A stretch of DNA of 64,000 nt from Ailurus styani (GCA_002007465.1 LNAC01000108.1:3550306-3614305), one strand, 5' to 3'; shown: positions 41,880 to 52,244, counted from the first letter of the stretch. The notes: a model not told the origin generated them from the letters alone. A program made the numbers and translations.

Positions 41880-42365
41880 TCTTCCCCTGAGATATGATTA
41901 TGATTTCTCTCATCTCTTTTCTCCGTGGTTTCAAATGCACTAATACCCAATGTGGAACTTGTGGGTGCTGCTCCCTGACATCTGCCTCTCCTTCTAGGAG
42001 AGGATAATATTGCCATTTCCTGGCTTCTTAGAACTGGATGCAGCCAAGTGGCCAGTCCTGGTCGATGAGTGGACAGCAGAGCTAACATGTATTGCTTCTG
42101 GGCCAGAGCATTTAACTGTTTGGCAGCCACTGTGATTCATCCAGAACTCTGCCCTGTGGTGATGACTGGCAATGTTCAAGATGGCGGCTACTCCACCGAG
42201 CTGACAGAATCTCCTCTGAGGAAACATGAAGCAGAGGCTCTCACTGACCCATAAGCAACATGTCGTTGAGCAAGAAAGTAACCTTTATTGCCATAAGACA
42301 TTAGAATCTGGGAGTTGTTTGTTACTGCAGCTTGTCCTAGCCTGTTTTCTCTGTTGCATCCCTAA
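41880..42365 (+). mobile_element. Old LTR-type repeat (MaLR/ERVL-like)
   Basis: GAACTTGTGGGTGCTGCTCC, GATGACTGGCAATGTTCAAG, 'ATGGCGGCTACTCCACCGAG', CAACATGTCGTTGAGCAAGA and TTGTTTGTTACTGCAGCTTG follow an LTR-type consensus I remember, ending near CCTAGCCTG. Solo, with no internal region. Family name uncertain. Confidence 0.6.
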
Positions 42366-43059
42366 CAAATGAAAAAAAATTCAAACCAGTTGTTCTGATG
42401 TTGTTTTTGCCCTAGAGAACCCAAGGTGGCCATAGATGGCACCAATTCTTGGGAGACTGAAAATATCTGAGCTCTGCAGTGTCCACTTTCATGGCCTCAC
42501 CCAAAGAGAAGACTGTACTTCCCAGAGAACTGATTTAGCCTTTGCATTAAACATCAGGCTGCTTCCTCTACCGCATGGCAGGTTTTCATCTCCTCTGAAT
42601 AATTTTTTAGCAACTTGAGAAACTGCAATCCAAACATATAGTATTTTTGGCTGGAAATTAAAACACGTCACTTTTAAAACATAAGCAGCATGCCCTGAAT
42701 GTTTATGGTAAAAAGCTCACTCCTGGCCAGACTGCAAAGCTCACATTACCGAGAGGCAAACCCTGGAGCATGCTAGCAGTTTGCCTCCCAGTTCGTCCTT
42801 CCTACACAGTGCAATGACTGTGAATCATTTCTCCTCTGGCACATGGACTCCCAGGCTTTATGACTGCTTTCATATCAGAGAGCGACTGGCTAGAATATTC
42901 CCCTTGCTGTGAGGGGACAGCTGTGGCAAAGGAGAGACAGGTTGCTGTCCACTGGCTGCCCCTGTGATGAGCCAAAGCTGCCAGTTCAAAAGAAGTTTCT
43001 AATGATGCCACACTGAAGGCTCAACCATGGAGCCTCCTGTTGGGGGAGCCACCTTATTT
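42366..43059. other. Unique DNA, no gene recognised
   Basis: No repeat or gene identified. Short ORFs lie on both strands. Confidence 0.4.
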
Positions 43060-43255
43060 CTTTATTCACACATTCATTTATTTCATTTATGTACATATTC
43101 ATTTGTTAATGTCTGCACTGAGCCTGTTTCTGTGGGGGGAGGGTGTGGTGAGAGACCCAAAGACAAAGATGACAGAACCCCTGCCTTGTAGGAGGTTGCA
43201 ACCCAACAGTGGGTGCACTCGGTAACACAGGTCATAAGAGAAACCAACATATTAG
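43060..43255 (-). mobile_element. L2 3' relic
   Basis: CACATTCATTTATTTCATTT, GAGACCCAAAGACAAAGATG and 'ACCCCTGCCTTGTAGGAGGT' fit antisense L2. Confidence 0.65.
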
Positions 43256-43309
43256 GGGAATTTAGAGGAAGGTGATGCAGCAGGGGTCCATGAGAGAAAA
43301 GGGGGGAAA

Positions 43310-43490
43310 ATGAACATCTTTGACTATTAGCTATCTTACATCACTCTCTTTCTACCACCCCCTAATGAGGTGGTAATCCATATATTAGGTGTGCACACTG
43401 AGCTTCAGAGATATAAAGGGATTTTTCCAAGAAATGGTTAGTTGGAAGTTATGTCTCACATGCGGTTTCATATGACTCCAAAATCAGTGT
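43310..43490 (-). mobile_element. MIR SINE (1 of 4 in cluster)
   Basis: CCCTAATGAGGTGGTAATCC, AGGTGTGCACACTGAGCTTC and AAAGGGATTTTTCCAAGAAA follow an antisense MIR, well diverged. Confidence 0.55.
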
Positions 43491-43665
43491 CTGTTAAGTA
43501 ACTTAATCTCTCTAAGCCACAATTTATCCATCTATACAATGGAGATAAAAATGAAAGGACTGATCTCATAGAGTTGTTTTAAGGATCACATGAGATCATC
43601 TATGAAGATAAAGTTCTTAGTCTGGCATTAAGTCTCAGTTCTTAGTTATCAGGCATGGTAAATGC
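43491..43665 (+). mobile_element. MIR SINE (2 of 4 in cluster)
   Basis: TAAGTAACTTAATCTCTCTA, ATTTATCCATCTATACAATG and 'TCATAGAGTTGTTTTAAGGA' are the plus-strand MIR 3' half. Confidence 0.75.
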
Positions 43666-43674
43666 CCAAGGACT

Positions 43675-43875
43675 ATTCATACATTATTACTGTGCACCTC
43701 CTGTATGACAGGCACTTGCTCAGTACTTTACAAATATTTATTCTTACTTCCTTTTAAGGATAAGAAGAGTGAAGCTCAGATAAATGAAACAACTTGCCCA
43801 AGGAAATTTAACTGATAAGTAATGCTTTGGTGCTTGGACTAAGGTCTGCCTAACTTGAACAAGGATGCTTCTTCC
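43675..43875 (-). mobile_element. MIR SINE (3 of 4 in cluster)
   Basis: TGTGCACCTCCTGTATGACA, GCACTTGCTCAGTACTTTAC, 'TGAAACAACTTGCCCAAGGA' and 'GGACTAAGGTCTGCCTAACT' form an antisense MIR. Confidence 0.78.
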
Positions 43876-43954
43876 ATCATGCCAAGATGTTTTCCAAAGC
43901 TAATTCAGAAGATCAGAAGCCCCCAGGGGATAGGTGGTGTTCATCACTGTATTG

Positions 43955-44185
43955 TGTACTGTGCAGTGCTCAAGAGTGTAGGCTTTGCATTGCCCAGGGA
44001 GCTCCACGTTTTACCAAACTTGGGCAAGCTTTTTAACCTCTCTGAGCTCCATTTCCATCTGTAAAATGAGATGATAAAAACAGAATGTACCCCCCAAAGC
44101 TCTGTTGCGAGGATTAAAGAAGAAAATGCACACGGAATACTTAGCAAGATGCCTGGCACATAGAAAGATCTCAATGATTGTGAAT
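43955..44185 (+). mobile_element. MIR SINE (4 of 4 in cluster)
   Basis: GTGCTCAAGAGTGTAGGCTT, ACTTGGGCAAGCTTTTTAAC, CTGAGCTCCATTTCCATCTG, 'TTGCGAGGATTAAAGAAGAA' and 'AGATGCCTGGCACATAGAAA' give a full-length MIR. Its A/T-rich 3' tail passes directly into the minisatellite. Confidence 0.88.
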
Positions 44186-44375
44186 GTTGATGATGATAAT
44201 GATGATGGTAATGGTGATGATGGTGGTGATGATGGTGACGGTGATGAAGATGATAGTGACAATGGTGTTGATGGTGGTGATGGTGATGATTATGGTGATG
44301 ATGGTGATGATGGTGAGGCTGATTATGGGGATGATGGTGATGGTAATGATGGTGATGATGATGGTGATGACATGA
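44184..44375. repeat. (GATGGT/GAT)n compound microsatellite-minisatellite, about 190 bp
   Basis: A nearly continuous trinucleotide-frame array of GAT, GGT and GAC units (GATGATGGTGATGATGGTGG and similar). All three plus frames and most minus frames stay open, giving Asp/Gly-, Met/Val- or Ile/Thr-repeat pseudo-proteins. It begins in the tail of the MIR at 43955-44185. Confidence 0.95.
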
Positions 44376-45029
44376 CTGATATAGCCTGTGGACACACCCA
44401 CAGAATGTACCACAAAAGAAGGGAAATGGTATTTATGCTAAGACCATTGCCTCTTCCAGCACACACTTCTGGTGAAACAAAGAATGTTTCGGATGAAACA
44501 AGTTAAATAACCGCAGAGAATGGTGATACCTACCAGAATTAGCGTGCTAAGAAAATACATTTTCAAGGCATTGCTTCTTTATGTGACTTCTTAAAATGTT
44601 GGTTGGCAACAAAGCCAGAATTCTCTTATCAAAATGAAATCTGTAGAATACAATTTTCAGCTCAAACAATGTGGTTTATACAAAGCGCCACCCTTTCAAG
44701 TCAGATGAGGAAATATAAAACTGTTCTATAATGGATATATTGTTTGCACACAAAAAAACATATGAATCCATGTTTCACGCCAGGCCTCATTTGGCATCTT
44801 CAGTAAAAGGGGAAAACTCTCTTTTCTCCAGAGGAAAACCCCAACAGGGACTTCAGTACCATATTAGATGTCCCCTTTGCTCCTCCCAAGATGTCAGAAG
44901 ACCATGCCTACCTTACTCACTAGGATACCAGATAGCTGGGAGCCAGGGAACTGACATTTATCATCATGGGTCCCTTTCATTAAACTGAGAGGACTGTGGA
45001 TAAGTGCCATCAGTAGTGAACTCAGTTCT
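44376..45029. other. Unique DNA, no gene recognised
   Basis: Nothing identified beyond short ORFs. Confidence 0.4.
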
Positions 45030-45325
45030 ACAGAAATGTGCTGAGAACTCATTAAATGTTCAATGCTGTTCCAGGCACTGTGAGGAAGCCCAGAAAGTTG
45101 GGTGAGACCCTGTCCTGACCTCAGTGCACGCAGTGCCTGGGGAAAGAACAAGTCCATGAAGGAATGCAAATCCTTACTGTCACAGGACAATCATGCATGC
45201 AACCAGCAGTACTTCACCACTCCTTTCCAGAGAGCCTGCCATATGCCAGGCCCAGTGTTAAGCATGGGAGGAGAGAAAAGTAAGAAGGCACACTTCCTGT
45301 CTTCAGGAAGATCAGAACTTTAGGA
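45030..45325 (-). mobile_element. Two L2 3' relics in tandem orientation
   Basis: One at about 45030-45130 (AACTCATTAAATGTTCAATG, GCTGTTCCAGGCACTGTGAG, ACCCTGTCCTGACCTCAGTG) and one at about 45215-45325 (GAGAGCCTGCCATATGCCAG, GCCCAGTGTTAAGCATGGGA, CTTCCTGTCTTCAGGAAGAT), both antisense L2. Confidence 0.6.
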
Positions 45326-45929
45326 AGAGGAAGTTCTTTAGTTTAGAAAGGTGCTTTAGGAACTCCTGGTGGGAGACTGGGAAGCAGAAAAGAGTTTTTG
45401 GAAACTTCTTAAAAGAATGGCAAAAATCAACATATAGCAATGCTTTCTGTCTAGGGACCAAGACCCAGAATCAGTGGGTCTGCTTGGTGACTCATTACCC
45501 ACCATTGAGCTCATAGCCATGCAGTCTGCTCTTGGCCTTCAGGAGCAGTGGGCATTCCTCCCTCCCTTCCCTCTGCTCCTGGACTTCCTGTGAGAATTCC
45601 CTCTTGTATGAGATTTGTTTGGAGAGAGGACATAACTCGCTTCAAGGAAGGAGAGGGGGCTCCATCACCTCTCTCCCTGTCCAGGCTCAGCTACGGAGAA
45701 GCCAGCCCAGGCTATGGAGAAGCCTTGCTGAAGAGCTGAAAGGGGAAGGATTCCAGCCAGGTTAGGAACAGGAGGGGGAGTCTTACAGGGTGAGGAAACT
45801 GCAGGGCAAAATGCCTGAGGCAGGAATAAGTTTGGTGAGCTCAAGGAGCCCAGAGAATAGGAGGAAAAGCAGAAATCAGGGCAGAAATGTAGACTGGGGA
45901 CAGAACCCATGAGGCCCTAAGGCCACAGA
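45326..45929. other. Unique DNA, no gene recognised
   Basis: ORFs in two plus frames and one minus frame overlap at 45532-45910, none with recognisable features. Part may belong to the adjoining old repeat. Confidence 0.4.
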
Positions 45930-46480
45930 ACAGTGGGTGCAACTGTTTATTTTTTAAGGGATCCCTCTGACTGCTGGGTAGATGATGGACCACGGAGAGG
46001 CGAGACAGGAAGCAGGGGAACTCACGTGGGGCAATGGCTGCTGTCCAGGGAGGAGATGAAGACAGCTAGGACCACAGGAATATCAGTGGTGTTGGGGAGA
46101 AGGAGCTAGAAAGGCGATATGGTTTGCAGGTGATGTCTGTTGGACTTGCTCATTGCTATGAGAAGTGAGGGGAAGAAGAATCCTGAATGACTCTTGGGTT
46201 TGCAGGTGGAGCAAGCGTATTGATAGCACTACTTAATGAGGAACAGCAGAGCATGCTATTACTGGGGGCATCTCTAGAGAAGGCCATGTTTTGGCAAAGA
46301 AAAGGAAAAAAAAGCAGTTTTATTTTGAGCATGTAAGTTTTGAGATGTCTATGAGACATCCAAGTAGAGACATGGAGCTGAGTACAGTTTCAGGATCCTG
46401 GAGCTGGGTACACATGAAAGAACCACAGATCTACATTCTGAGGTCCTTAGCATGTAGATGATATTTAAAGTCAAGGGTTG
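45930..46480. mobile_element. Old non-coding dispersed repeat
   Basis: GGATCCCTCTGACTGCTGGG, GAATGACTCTTGGGTTTGCA, TGTAAGTTTTGAGATGTCTA, 'TGAGACATCCAAGTAGAGAC' and GCATGTAGATGATATTTAAA are successive landmarks of the same old repeat seen at 3941-4372 and 16600-18010. Confidence 0.55.
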
Positions 46481-46679
46481 GATTGCCTCCTAAGGAAAGA
46501 AACAGACAGAATAAAAGAGTTCCAAGGGCTGAAGCTGAGGGTTTGACATTTAGAAGTCAAGCCCTCTGAAACAAGAAAAGAAAACCCCGATGTTCCTCTC
46601 CCTTCACACTTGCGTGCCCTACCGCCCTGCAGGCTCAACCGCAGAGGGAAAGCCAAATCTATAAAGACCATTTTCAACT

Positions 46680-47050
46680 GAATTTGAATACTGTATGTAC
46701 GTAATTAAAAACATTTGGCCCCAAAGATTAATAACTCCTTTTACATCTTCCTTTGACAGTCGCTCTGATCTGCGGGGCGGGACGGGTGGGGCGGGTGCTC
46801 TCCGAGTTGATTAACACCTCCACGTTGCTTTGAGCAAAGTGTGCGGCTACGACAGAAAATGCCACATTGCAGATGCCTGACTTGGGGATGGGACTCTGAC
46901 TTCACGCCTCCTGATGGAGGCAGAGACTCACTTCTGACGGAGGGAAAGTATTACAAAAATATATATGTAACACATATTCTATTCCTGATTTAGGTCTATA
47001 ATCTTATGAGCCAGACTGTAATGAATAAAGTTATAATTAGCTGGAGATGA
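46680..47050. promoter_or_regulatory. Candidate conserved non-coding element with GC boxes
   Basis: Unique DNA in which AT-rich words (GTACGTAATTAAAAACAT, AAAGATTAATAACTCC, AAAGTTATAATTAGCTGG) surround a GC-rich core at about 46771-46798 (GCGGGGCGGGACGGGTGGGG), which holds Sp1-type boxes. It is not repeat-like. The function is inferred from composition only. Confidence 0.28.
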
Positions 47051-47394
47051 AGAACACGCAGCCGTGTTTTCTAGGGTGCACTTGGAGGCCCCGATCCAAT
47101 CTGCACATTTACAAGCTGTGCTATTTGCATCGACTTCTACGGCCTCCACTCAGAGACAGAAGAGACTGCATTATTGATGACAGTGTGCGCATCTTGCTTA
47201 TCTCTCTACTACACCCTGTGGGGTGTGGAAGTGCAGGAGGAGGGAACAGCCAGGAAATCCGGAAAACACTACCCCATCCTCACAGAATAATTCCCCAAAT
47301 AGCAGCATCCATGTCTGGTCCAGGCCAGAAAACCTCTGGCATTTTCCCCAACTAGATCTATAGGCTTGGACGAAACAAATGGAGGTCAATTCAC
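47051..47394. other. Unique DNA, no gene recognised
   Basis: A 102-codon plus-strand ORF (47047-47355) and a minus-strand ORF overlap here without recognisable similarity. Confidence 0.4.
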
Positions 47395-47545
47395 AGGAAC
47401 TGCTGTGACATGTGCTGTGTGACCATAACGAAGTCACTGGCCCTCTCTGGGCCCTGAGTTTCCATTCGTGAGATGAGAAGTTAGGCTTGAGTATTTCTAA
47501 GGGTCTGCTTCAACATCCCGAGGAGCTCTGATTCTGTGGGGAGAA
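47395..47545 (+). mobile_element. MIR SINE, partial
   Basis: GTGCTGTGTGACCATAACGA, GTCACTGGCCCTCTCTGGGC and TTTCCATTCGTGAGATGAGA are the MIR middle and 3' part. Confidence 0.7.
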
Positions 47546-47654
47546 AACCACATAGGAGAGAGCCACCACACCAGTTCCTGTAGGACCGGGCCTTACCCCA
47601 TGCTGCCAAGGAACCTAGCCCCCATACGCCTTCTCTGTGTTTTGATGTGCTGTG

Positions 47655-47880
47655 AAGTAGTGTACTGGTAAATGTTTAACAACGGGCTCTCCAGTGAAAA
47701 AGCTCTGATTTGTAGTGTTTGCCAATTTCTGTGGTGTGAATACTCCCACCGTGGAGGATTTCAACCTACCAACATGATGGCACTGAACACAGAGTCGAGA
47801 AAAGATGCACATAATCAACTTTCATAAGTTGGCACTCCTGCCAACGACAACACACCGCTCATGGTATATGTGTTGGGAAT
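47655..47880. mobile_element. Old interspersed repeat (family not assigned)
   Basis: ACTGGTAAATGTTTAACAAC, GGGCTCTCCAGTGAAAAAGC and 'TTTGCCAATTTCTGTGGTGT' are words I recall from a common old mammalian repeat, but I cannot name it. Confidence 0.45.
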
Positions 47881-48034
47881 AACTGGCGAGTCACCCCCTC
47901 ACTCTTCTCCTCCACTTCCCCTGGTCAAAAAATTTTAAGTAGGGGCCAACATCACTGTAGCAGGCAGCCAAGAGAGTGACTTTGCACTTCCAGACTGTGC
48001 CCCTGCCATAGAGCTTGCGAAGTGACCGAAACCT

Positions 48035-48600
48035 CAAGGTTACAGTGCCTGGGCTCTTGAGCCAGACATCCAGGCTTCTGACCCTGCCACTTAGGAGCTG
48101 TGTGGCCTCAGTCCAGTGACTTAACATCTCTGTGAGAGAGGCAAACGGGGTAGTAAGCATACCATCTTCATAGTTATGTTAGTCAGCTCGGGGCACCATA
48201 AACTACCCTAGACAGAGTGGCTTCAATAATAGAAACTTAGCTTTTCAGTTCTGGAGGCTGGAATTCCAAGGGCAGGGTTGCCAGCGTGGCTGGGTTCGGG
48301 TGAGGGCTCTTTTCTTGGCTTAGCAGATGGCCACCTTCTCACTGCATCTTCACATGTTAGACAGATAGCTGCAGTTCTTTTCTTCTTATAAGGGCGCCAT
48401 TTCTACAGGATCAGGGCTCCACCCATGTAACCTCAACCTTAATCACCCTCTTAAAACCCTTATCCCCAGTATAGTCAGTTAGGACTTCAATTCATAAATT
48501 TTGGGGAATGCAATTGGGTTGTTATAAGGATTGAGTTAGTGCACACAGTGTGCCTGATACACAGTAAGTGCTCAGTCAACGCCAGCTGTTGTTATATGTA
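48035..48600 (+). mobile_element. MIR SINE split by a MaLR LTR
   Basis: The left part 48035-48176 (GCTCTTGAGCCAGACATCCA, CCACTTAGGAGCTGTGTGGC) and right part 48521-48600 (GATACACAGTAAGTGCTCAG) are the two halves of one MIR, separated by the LTR at 48177-48520. Confidence 0.8.
48177..48520 (-). mobile_element. MaLR-type LTR (MLT1-like) inserted in a MIR
   Basis: TGTTAGTCAGCTCGGGGCAC, CAGTTCTGGAGGCTGGAATT, 'GCTTAGCAGATGGCCACCTT', CTTCTTATAAGGGCGCCATT, GGGCTCCACCCATGTAACCT and GGACTTCAATTCATAAATTT are antisense MLT1. GTTA(T) flanks both sides (48173 and 48521), consistent with a short LTR-element target duplication. Confidence 0.85.
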
Positions 48601-48716
48601 TATAATTTAAGACGATCATTGATTTGTTTGAACCATGAAATCAAAGCTCAGACCGAAAGAAGGAAAAGAAAAGTAATTTTGGCACAAGTTTTGCAAGCCT
48701 AGAACTTGATTTTCTT

Positions 48717-48912
48717 TTTCTTTTTTTTTTAAGATTTTATTTATTTATTTGGCAGAGAGAGATTACAAGCAGGCAGAGAGGCAGGCAGAGAGAGAGGAAG
48801 AAGCAGGCTCCCTGACGAGCAGAGAGCCCCATGCGGGCCTCGATCCCAGGACCCTGAGACCATGACCTGAGCTGAAGGCAGAGGCATTAACCCACTGAGC
48901 CACCCAGGTGCC
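48717..48912 (-). mobile_element. CAN-SINE, mustelid-type
   Basis: Antisense: AAGATTTTATTTATTTATTT, GGCAGAGAGGCAGGCAGAGA, GACCATGACCTGAGCTGAAG and ACCCACTGAGCCACCCAGGT. Target-site duplication CTAGAACTTGATTTTCTT (48699-48716) and CTAGAACTCGATTTTCTT (48913-48930), 17 of 18, the mismatch being a C/T change at a CpG. Confidence 0.97.
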
Positions 48913-48930
48913 CTAGAACTCGATTTTCTT

Positions 48931-49364
48931 GTGAGAGCCTAGGACCCAGTCTGGACCAACAAATGTCCAATCTGATGGTCAATCAAATCCAGCTATGGAT
49001 CTAGAAGCTCCGCACTTGGATTTCGTGTTGTGCTCTGGGTGAATCCGAGTTAAAATCTGAAGGCTAACGTTCAGTGTGCCAATGGTTTCATCCCCTTTTG
49101 TGAACCCGTGGCTGCTAACTGGACCAGCAGAAAGGCCTGGAGTACTTCCTCCTCCTCCTACCTGCAAGCCCAGGATGTCTCATGCCCCACACTGCAAGTC
49201 AGACTCTGGGTATCAATCCTTCCTCTTTCCAGACGAGCCCTCCCCAGAGAGCAGCTGAGCAGCTTGGTGTGGCTGCCTCTCCACACTGCCCCACTGACCT
49301 CAGTTCATTCACAAGAACTTTGGTGAGGAAAAGAGCAGGTTGGATGAGAGGAAAAGTAAGAAGG
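48931..49364. other. Unique DNA, no gene recognised
   Basis: ORFs overlap in three plus frames and one minus frame. None is recognisable. Confidence 0.4.
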
Positions 49365-49496
49365 AGGGAAGGGAACACCCATTTCTTGAGCATCTCCTTG
49401 AGTGTTTTCAGACATGGAGCCACACACCCAGTGTCCATCCATACTCTGATGGATTCTCCCAACAACCCTGAGAAACATTCTAGAGAATTTCCATAA
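49365..49496 (-). mobile_element. MIR-like relic
   Basis: AACACCCATTTCTTGAGCAT, CTCCTTGAGTGTTTTCAGAC and 'TTCTCCCAACAACCCTGAGA' resemble an antisense MIR 3' half. Confidence 0.5.
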
Positions 49497-50211
49497 AGTC
49501 CAGCAATTCCACTCCTAGGTATATAGGGATAGCCAAAGGGATTGATAATTGGTACTCAAATTCTTGTGCATGGATGTTTATGGCAGCATTATTCACAAAA
49601 GCAAAAGATGGAAACAAGCTAAATGTCCTTCAAGATATGAACAAACAAAATGTGACATACACATACAATGGAATATTACTCAGGCATAAAGAGGGAACAA
49701 TGTTCTGATTCATGCTTGATTCATACACAGTCACCTACTGTGTGCTTCCATTTATTTGGATTATCCAGAATAATTAAAGCCACAGAGACAAAAGGCAGTT
49801 GGCGGTTGCCAGAATCTTGAGGGGAAGGGAGGAACAGGAGTGATTAGTTGACAGGTATGGAGTTTCTTTTGGGGTGATGAAAATGTTTGGGGGGACTCCT
49901 GGGAGGCTCAGTTGGTTAAGCATGCCTTTGGCTCAGGTCATGATCCCAGGGTCCTGGGATCGAGTCCCACATCGGGCTCCCTGCTCAGTGGAGAACCTGC
50001 TTCTCCCACTGCCTGCCACTCCCCCTGCCTGTGCTCACTGGCTTTCTCTCTCTCTCTGACAAATAAATAAATAAAACCCTTAAAACAAATGTTTGGGAAC
50101 TTAATGTGGATGATGGCTGCCCAACACTGGTGAATGCACTAAATGCCACTTACCCACTTTAAAATGGTTACTTTTATGCTATATGAATTTCACCTCAATT
50201 TTTAAAAAACC
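49497..50211 (+). mobile_element. Old L1 LINE 3' end (L1M-type), interrupted by a CAN-SINE
   Basis: AGTCCAGCAATTCCACTCCT, TATGGCAGCATTATTCACAA, ATGGAATATTACTCAGGCAT, TTTTGGGGTGATGAAAATGT, [CAN-SINE], AACTTAATGTGGATGATGGC and TATGAATTTCACCTCAATTT with A6 follow the end of ORF2 and the 3' UTR of old L1 families. No intact frame. Confidence 0.92.
49892..50086 (+). mobile_element. CAN-SINE inside old L1
   Basis: GGACTCCTGGGAGGCTCAGT, TTGGCTCAGGTCATGATCCC and GACAAATAAATAAATAAAAC. Target-site duplication AAATGTTTGGG at 49881-49891 and 50087-50097. The head is diverged (CTCCTGGGAGG for CGCCTGGGTGG), and the word after GGTTAAGCAT is shortened. This is the last CAN-SINE in the window. Confidence 0.94.
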
Positions 50212-50394
50212 CATTCCACACTCTGGGTATTTTTGAGTTGTATTAATTTGTTTTAGAAAAATGACTTGAGCTAGTGACAAGAAACCCAGAGCTCCACTCA
50301 AAAGTGAACATTGGAGGTGACCCCCATTTCTTTTCCTAATCACCAAGGTCAGAGGACCAGCACTGGCAAAGGAGAGGAACAAAGAACTTACAAC

Positions 50395-50650
50395 TATTAA
50401 CTCTGCAGACGTGCCAGGACCCAGGGTAGGCCTTTTACTTATGGCTTTCCATTTTCACACATTGCCAGACATGGTGCCCCTTGCTTTGTGTTGATGACAA
50501 CTCTGGTTTGTTCTCCCAACAACCTCAAGACATTTATGGGAAGGCTATTGTTCCCATTTTAGAGACAGGAAAACTGAGAGTCTTCAGGGTCAGGACCTGA
50601 TTTGGAACTCAAGTGCGCCTGATTCCAGAATCTCAGACTCTCCTATCCGT
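50395..50650 (-). mobile_element. MIR SINE
   Basis: GTGCCAGGACCCAGGGTAGG, 'CAACAACCTCAAGACATTTA', CCATTTTAGAGACAGGAAAA and GAACTCAAGTGCGCCTGATT follow an antisense MIR, with some internal insertion. Confidence 0.7.
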
Positions 50651-51469
50651 GCCCCTGAAGGGTGCTGGAAATGACAGCCAATGCTCGCAGCCACAGCCGC
50701 CACCAGCATGGGCCGTGGCGGAGAGGAGAGAGGAAAGGGGGGGCCCCTGCACCTCAGCCATGTTTACCTCCCTCGGGTTCCCCTCTCCTGTCCTCTATTC
50801 GACAGGGCAGAAATAGGACCCCTTTGGGGATAGAGGTCATCCTCTACAATACTCGGCACAGCACCTTATTCATCTGAAGAGACAATCTTCCCTTGGCAGC
50901 CTAGGGCCTGCAAGCCATCAGAACTCAGAATGGCTGCTGGTGCCTTCACCCCCAGAGGTCTGGACTCTGTGTCCATTTGAGGAATCCTTTTCATTGCTTT
51001 CCCTGGGGTGCGTGGTCTTCCAAGGGATCCCCTGATTTCTCAGTGTGGGACCCAGGGTGCTGGCTGCGATGCGGTAAGGATCCGAAGGGGGCGTTGCGGT
51101 CTCTGGTTTCCGCTCTATCACTGGCGATCCTCGTCATCCTTGACAAGCCTTCGCTCCTCCCTGGGCCTCGTTTCGTCAGTGTGAAAAGAAGATGGTGCAC
51201 TCCCAACTTTGAAATGTCAATGATTCTCCCTCAACACCTTAACATTTGCTGAGGAACTTGGCAATGATATACAGATAGAGGTGTCCTCAAAAGTTGTGCG
51301 TGAATCAGATCCTGGTTATGAAACCACACGTGTGTAAAGCAGAGAGCGATGGCGGAACGTGAATAACCAGCCTCCAGTTCACCGTGAACTTGTAGATGTT
51401 TATAGAAGCCAGGAAGGGAGAGAGAGGGAGAGAAGGAGGAAGAGAAGAAAGGAAGTGAGACAGAGGAGA
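50651..51469. other. Mostly unique DNA; possible MIR scrap and purine tract
   Basis: About 51100-51220 (CCCTGGGCCTCGTTTCGTCA, GTGTGAAAAGAAGATG) may be a plus-strand MIR 3' remnant. 51411-51469 is a purine-rich GGAGAGAGAGGGAG tract. No gene. Confidence 0.4.
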
Positions 51470-51720
51470 AAGGAATGGAGTGGTTAAATACTCTGACACT
51501 TCAGGGTCGGAAATTGTAAGCTTGAGTCCACTCCTGCACTCGCGGGCAGCAAGACCTTGGACAAGTCACTTCACCTCTCTCAGCTTCAGTATTCTCATCT
51601 AGAAAATGGGGATAAGAGCACTACCTGTAGATGAATATGATGACTAAATGGAATTCCATATTTGAAGGGCACAGCACAGCGCTGGGTACTTAATATGCAC
51701 TCAATAAAACATAAAGTATT
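51470..51720 (+). mobile_element. MIR SINE, near full length
   Basis: AAGACCTTGGACAAGTCACT, TCACCTCTCTCAGCTTCAGT, CTCATCTAGAAAATGGGGAT and TAATATGCACTCAATAAAAC follow MIR end to end. Confidence 0.88.
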
Positions 51721-52244
51721 CGGCAAAGAGGGAGAGAAAAATGACAGGAGGTTGTGGGAAGGTGGAGGGACGCTGGACCGAATCCCCACTCAGCATGGGC
51801 TGGGCATTGTCAACAACATAACCACATGGAACGTACACAGAATCACGGAGAAGTTTGTGATTTTCATTTCCTCTTTCTCAAATTTGGAGACGTGAGGAGG
51901 CAGAGATGGTGATCGCCTTTAGGCTCCCCTGATTCCTGTTCCTGATGTTTACGCTGCTTTGAAGCACACCCCAAAGCAACCAGTACGCACCCCGTGGAAG
52001 AGTGCATCCCCCACCACACCGAAGACCCACGCAGACACATACACAAGCACGTGGGCGTGAAGGCGCTCGAGGCATTTTCCAACACTCACTTGCACACCCT
52101 CCCGCATTCACATGCATACCCAAGGAGGTCTGAGCAGCCAAGGTCAATGCTTCTCCTTGTGGGAATCAAAAGCAGTTACCCTTTTATCACTTTGAATTGA
52201 TTAGCTTAGCATTATTTCCCCCCCCACACCATCCCCACAACTGA
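51721..52244. other. Unique DNA, no gene recognised
   Basis: Short ORFs overlap on both strands at 51864-52200. None is recognisable. Confidence 0.4.

Noticed and set aside
44105..44506. 133-codon ORF with an Asp/Gly-rich repeat protein, plus Met/Val and Ile/Thr versions in other frames
   Set aside because: It is the translation of the GAT/GGT minisatellite and a MIR tail; all frames are open because the unit is a trinucleotide.
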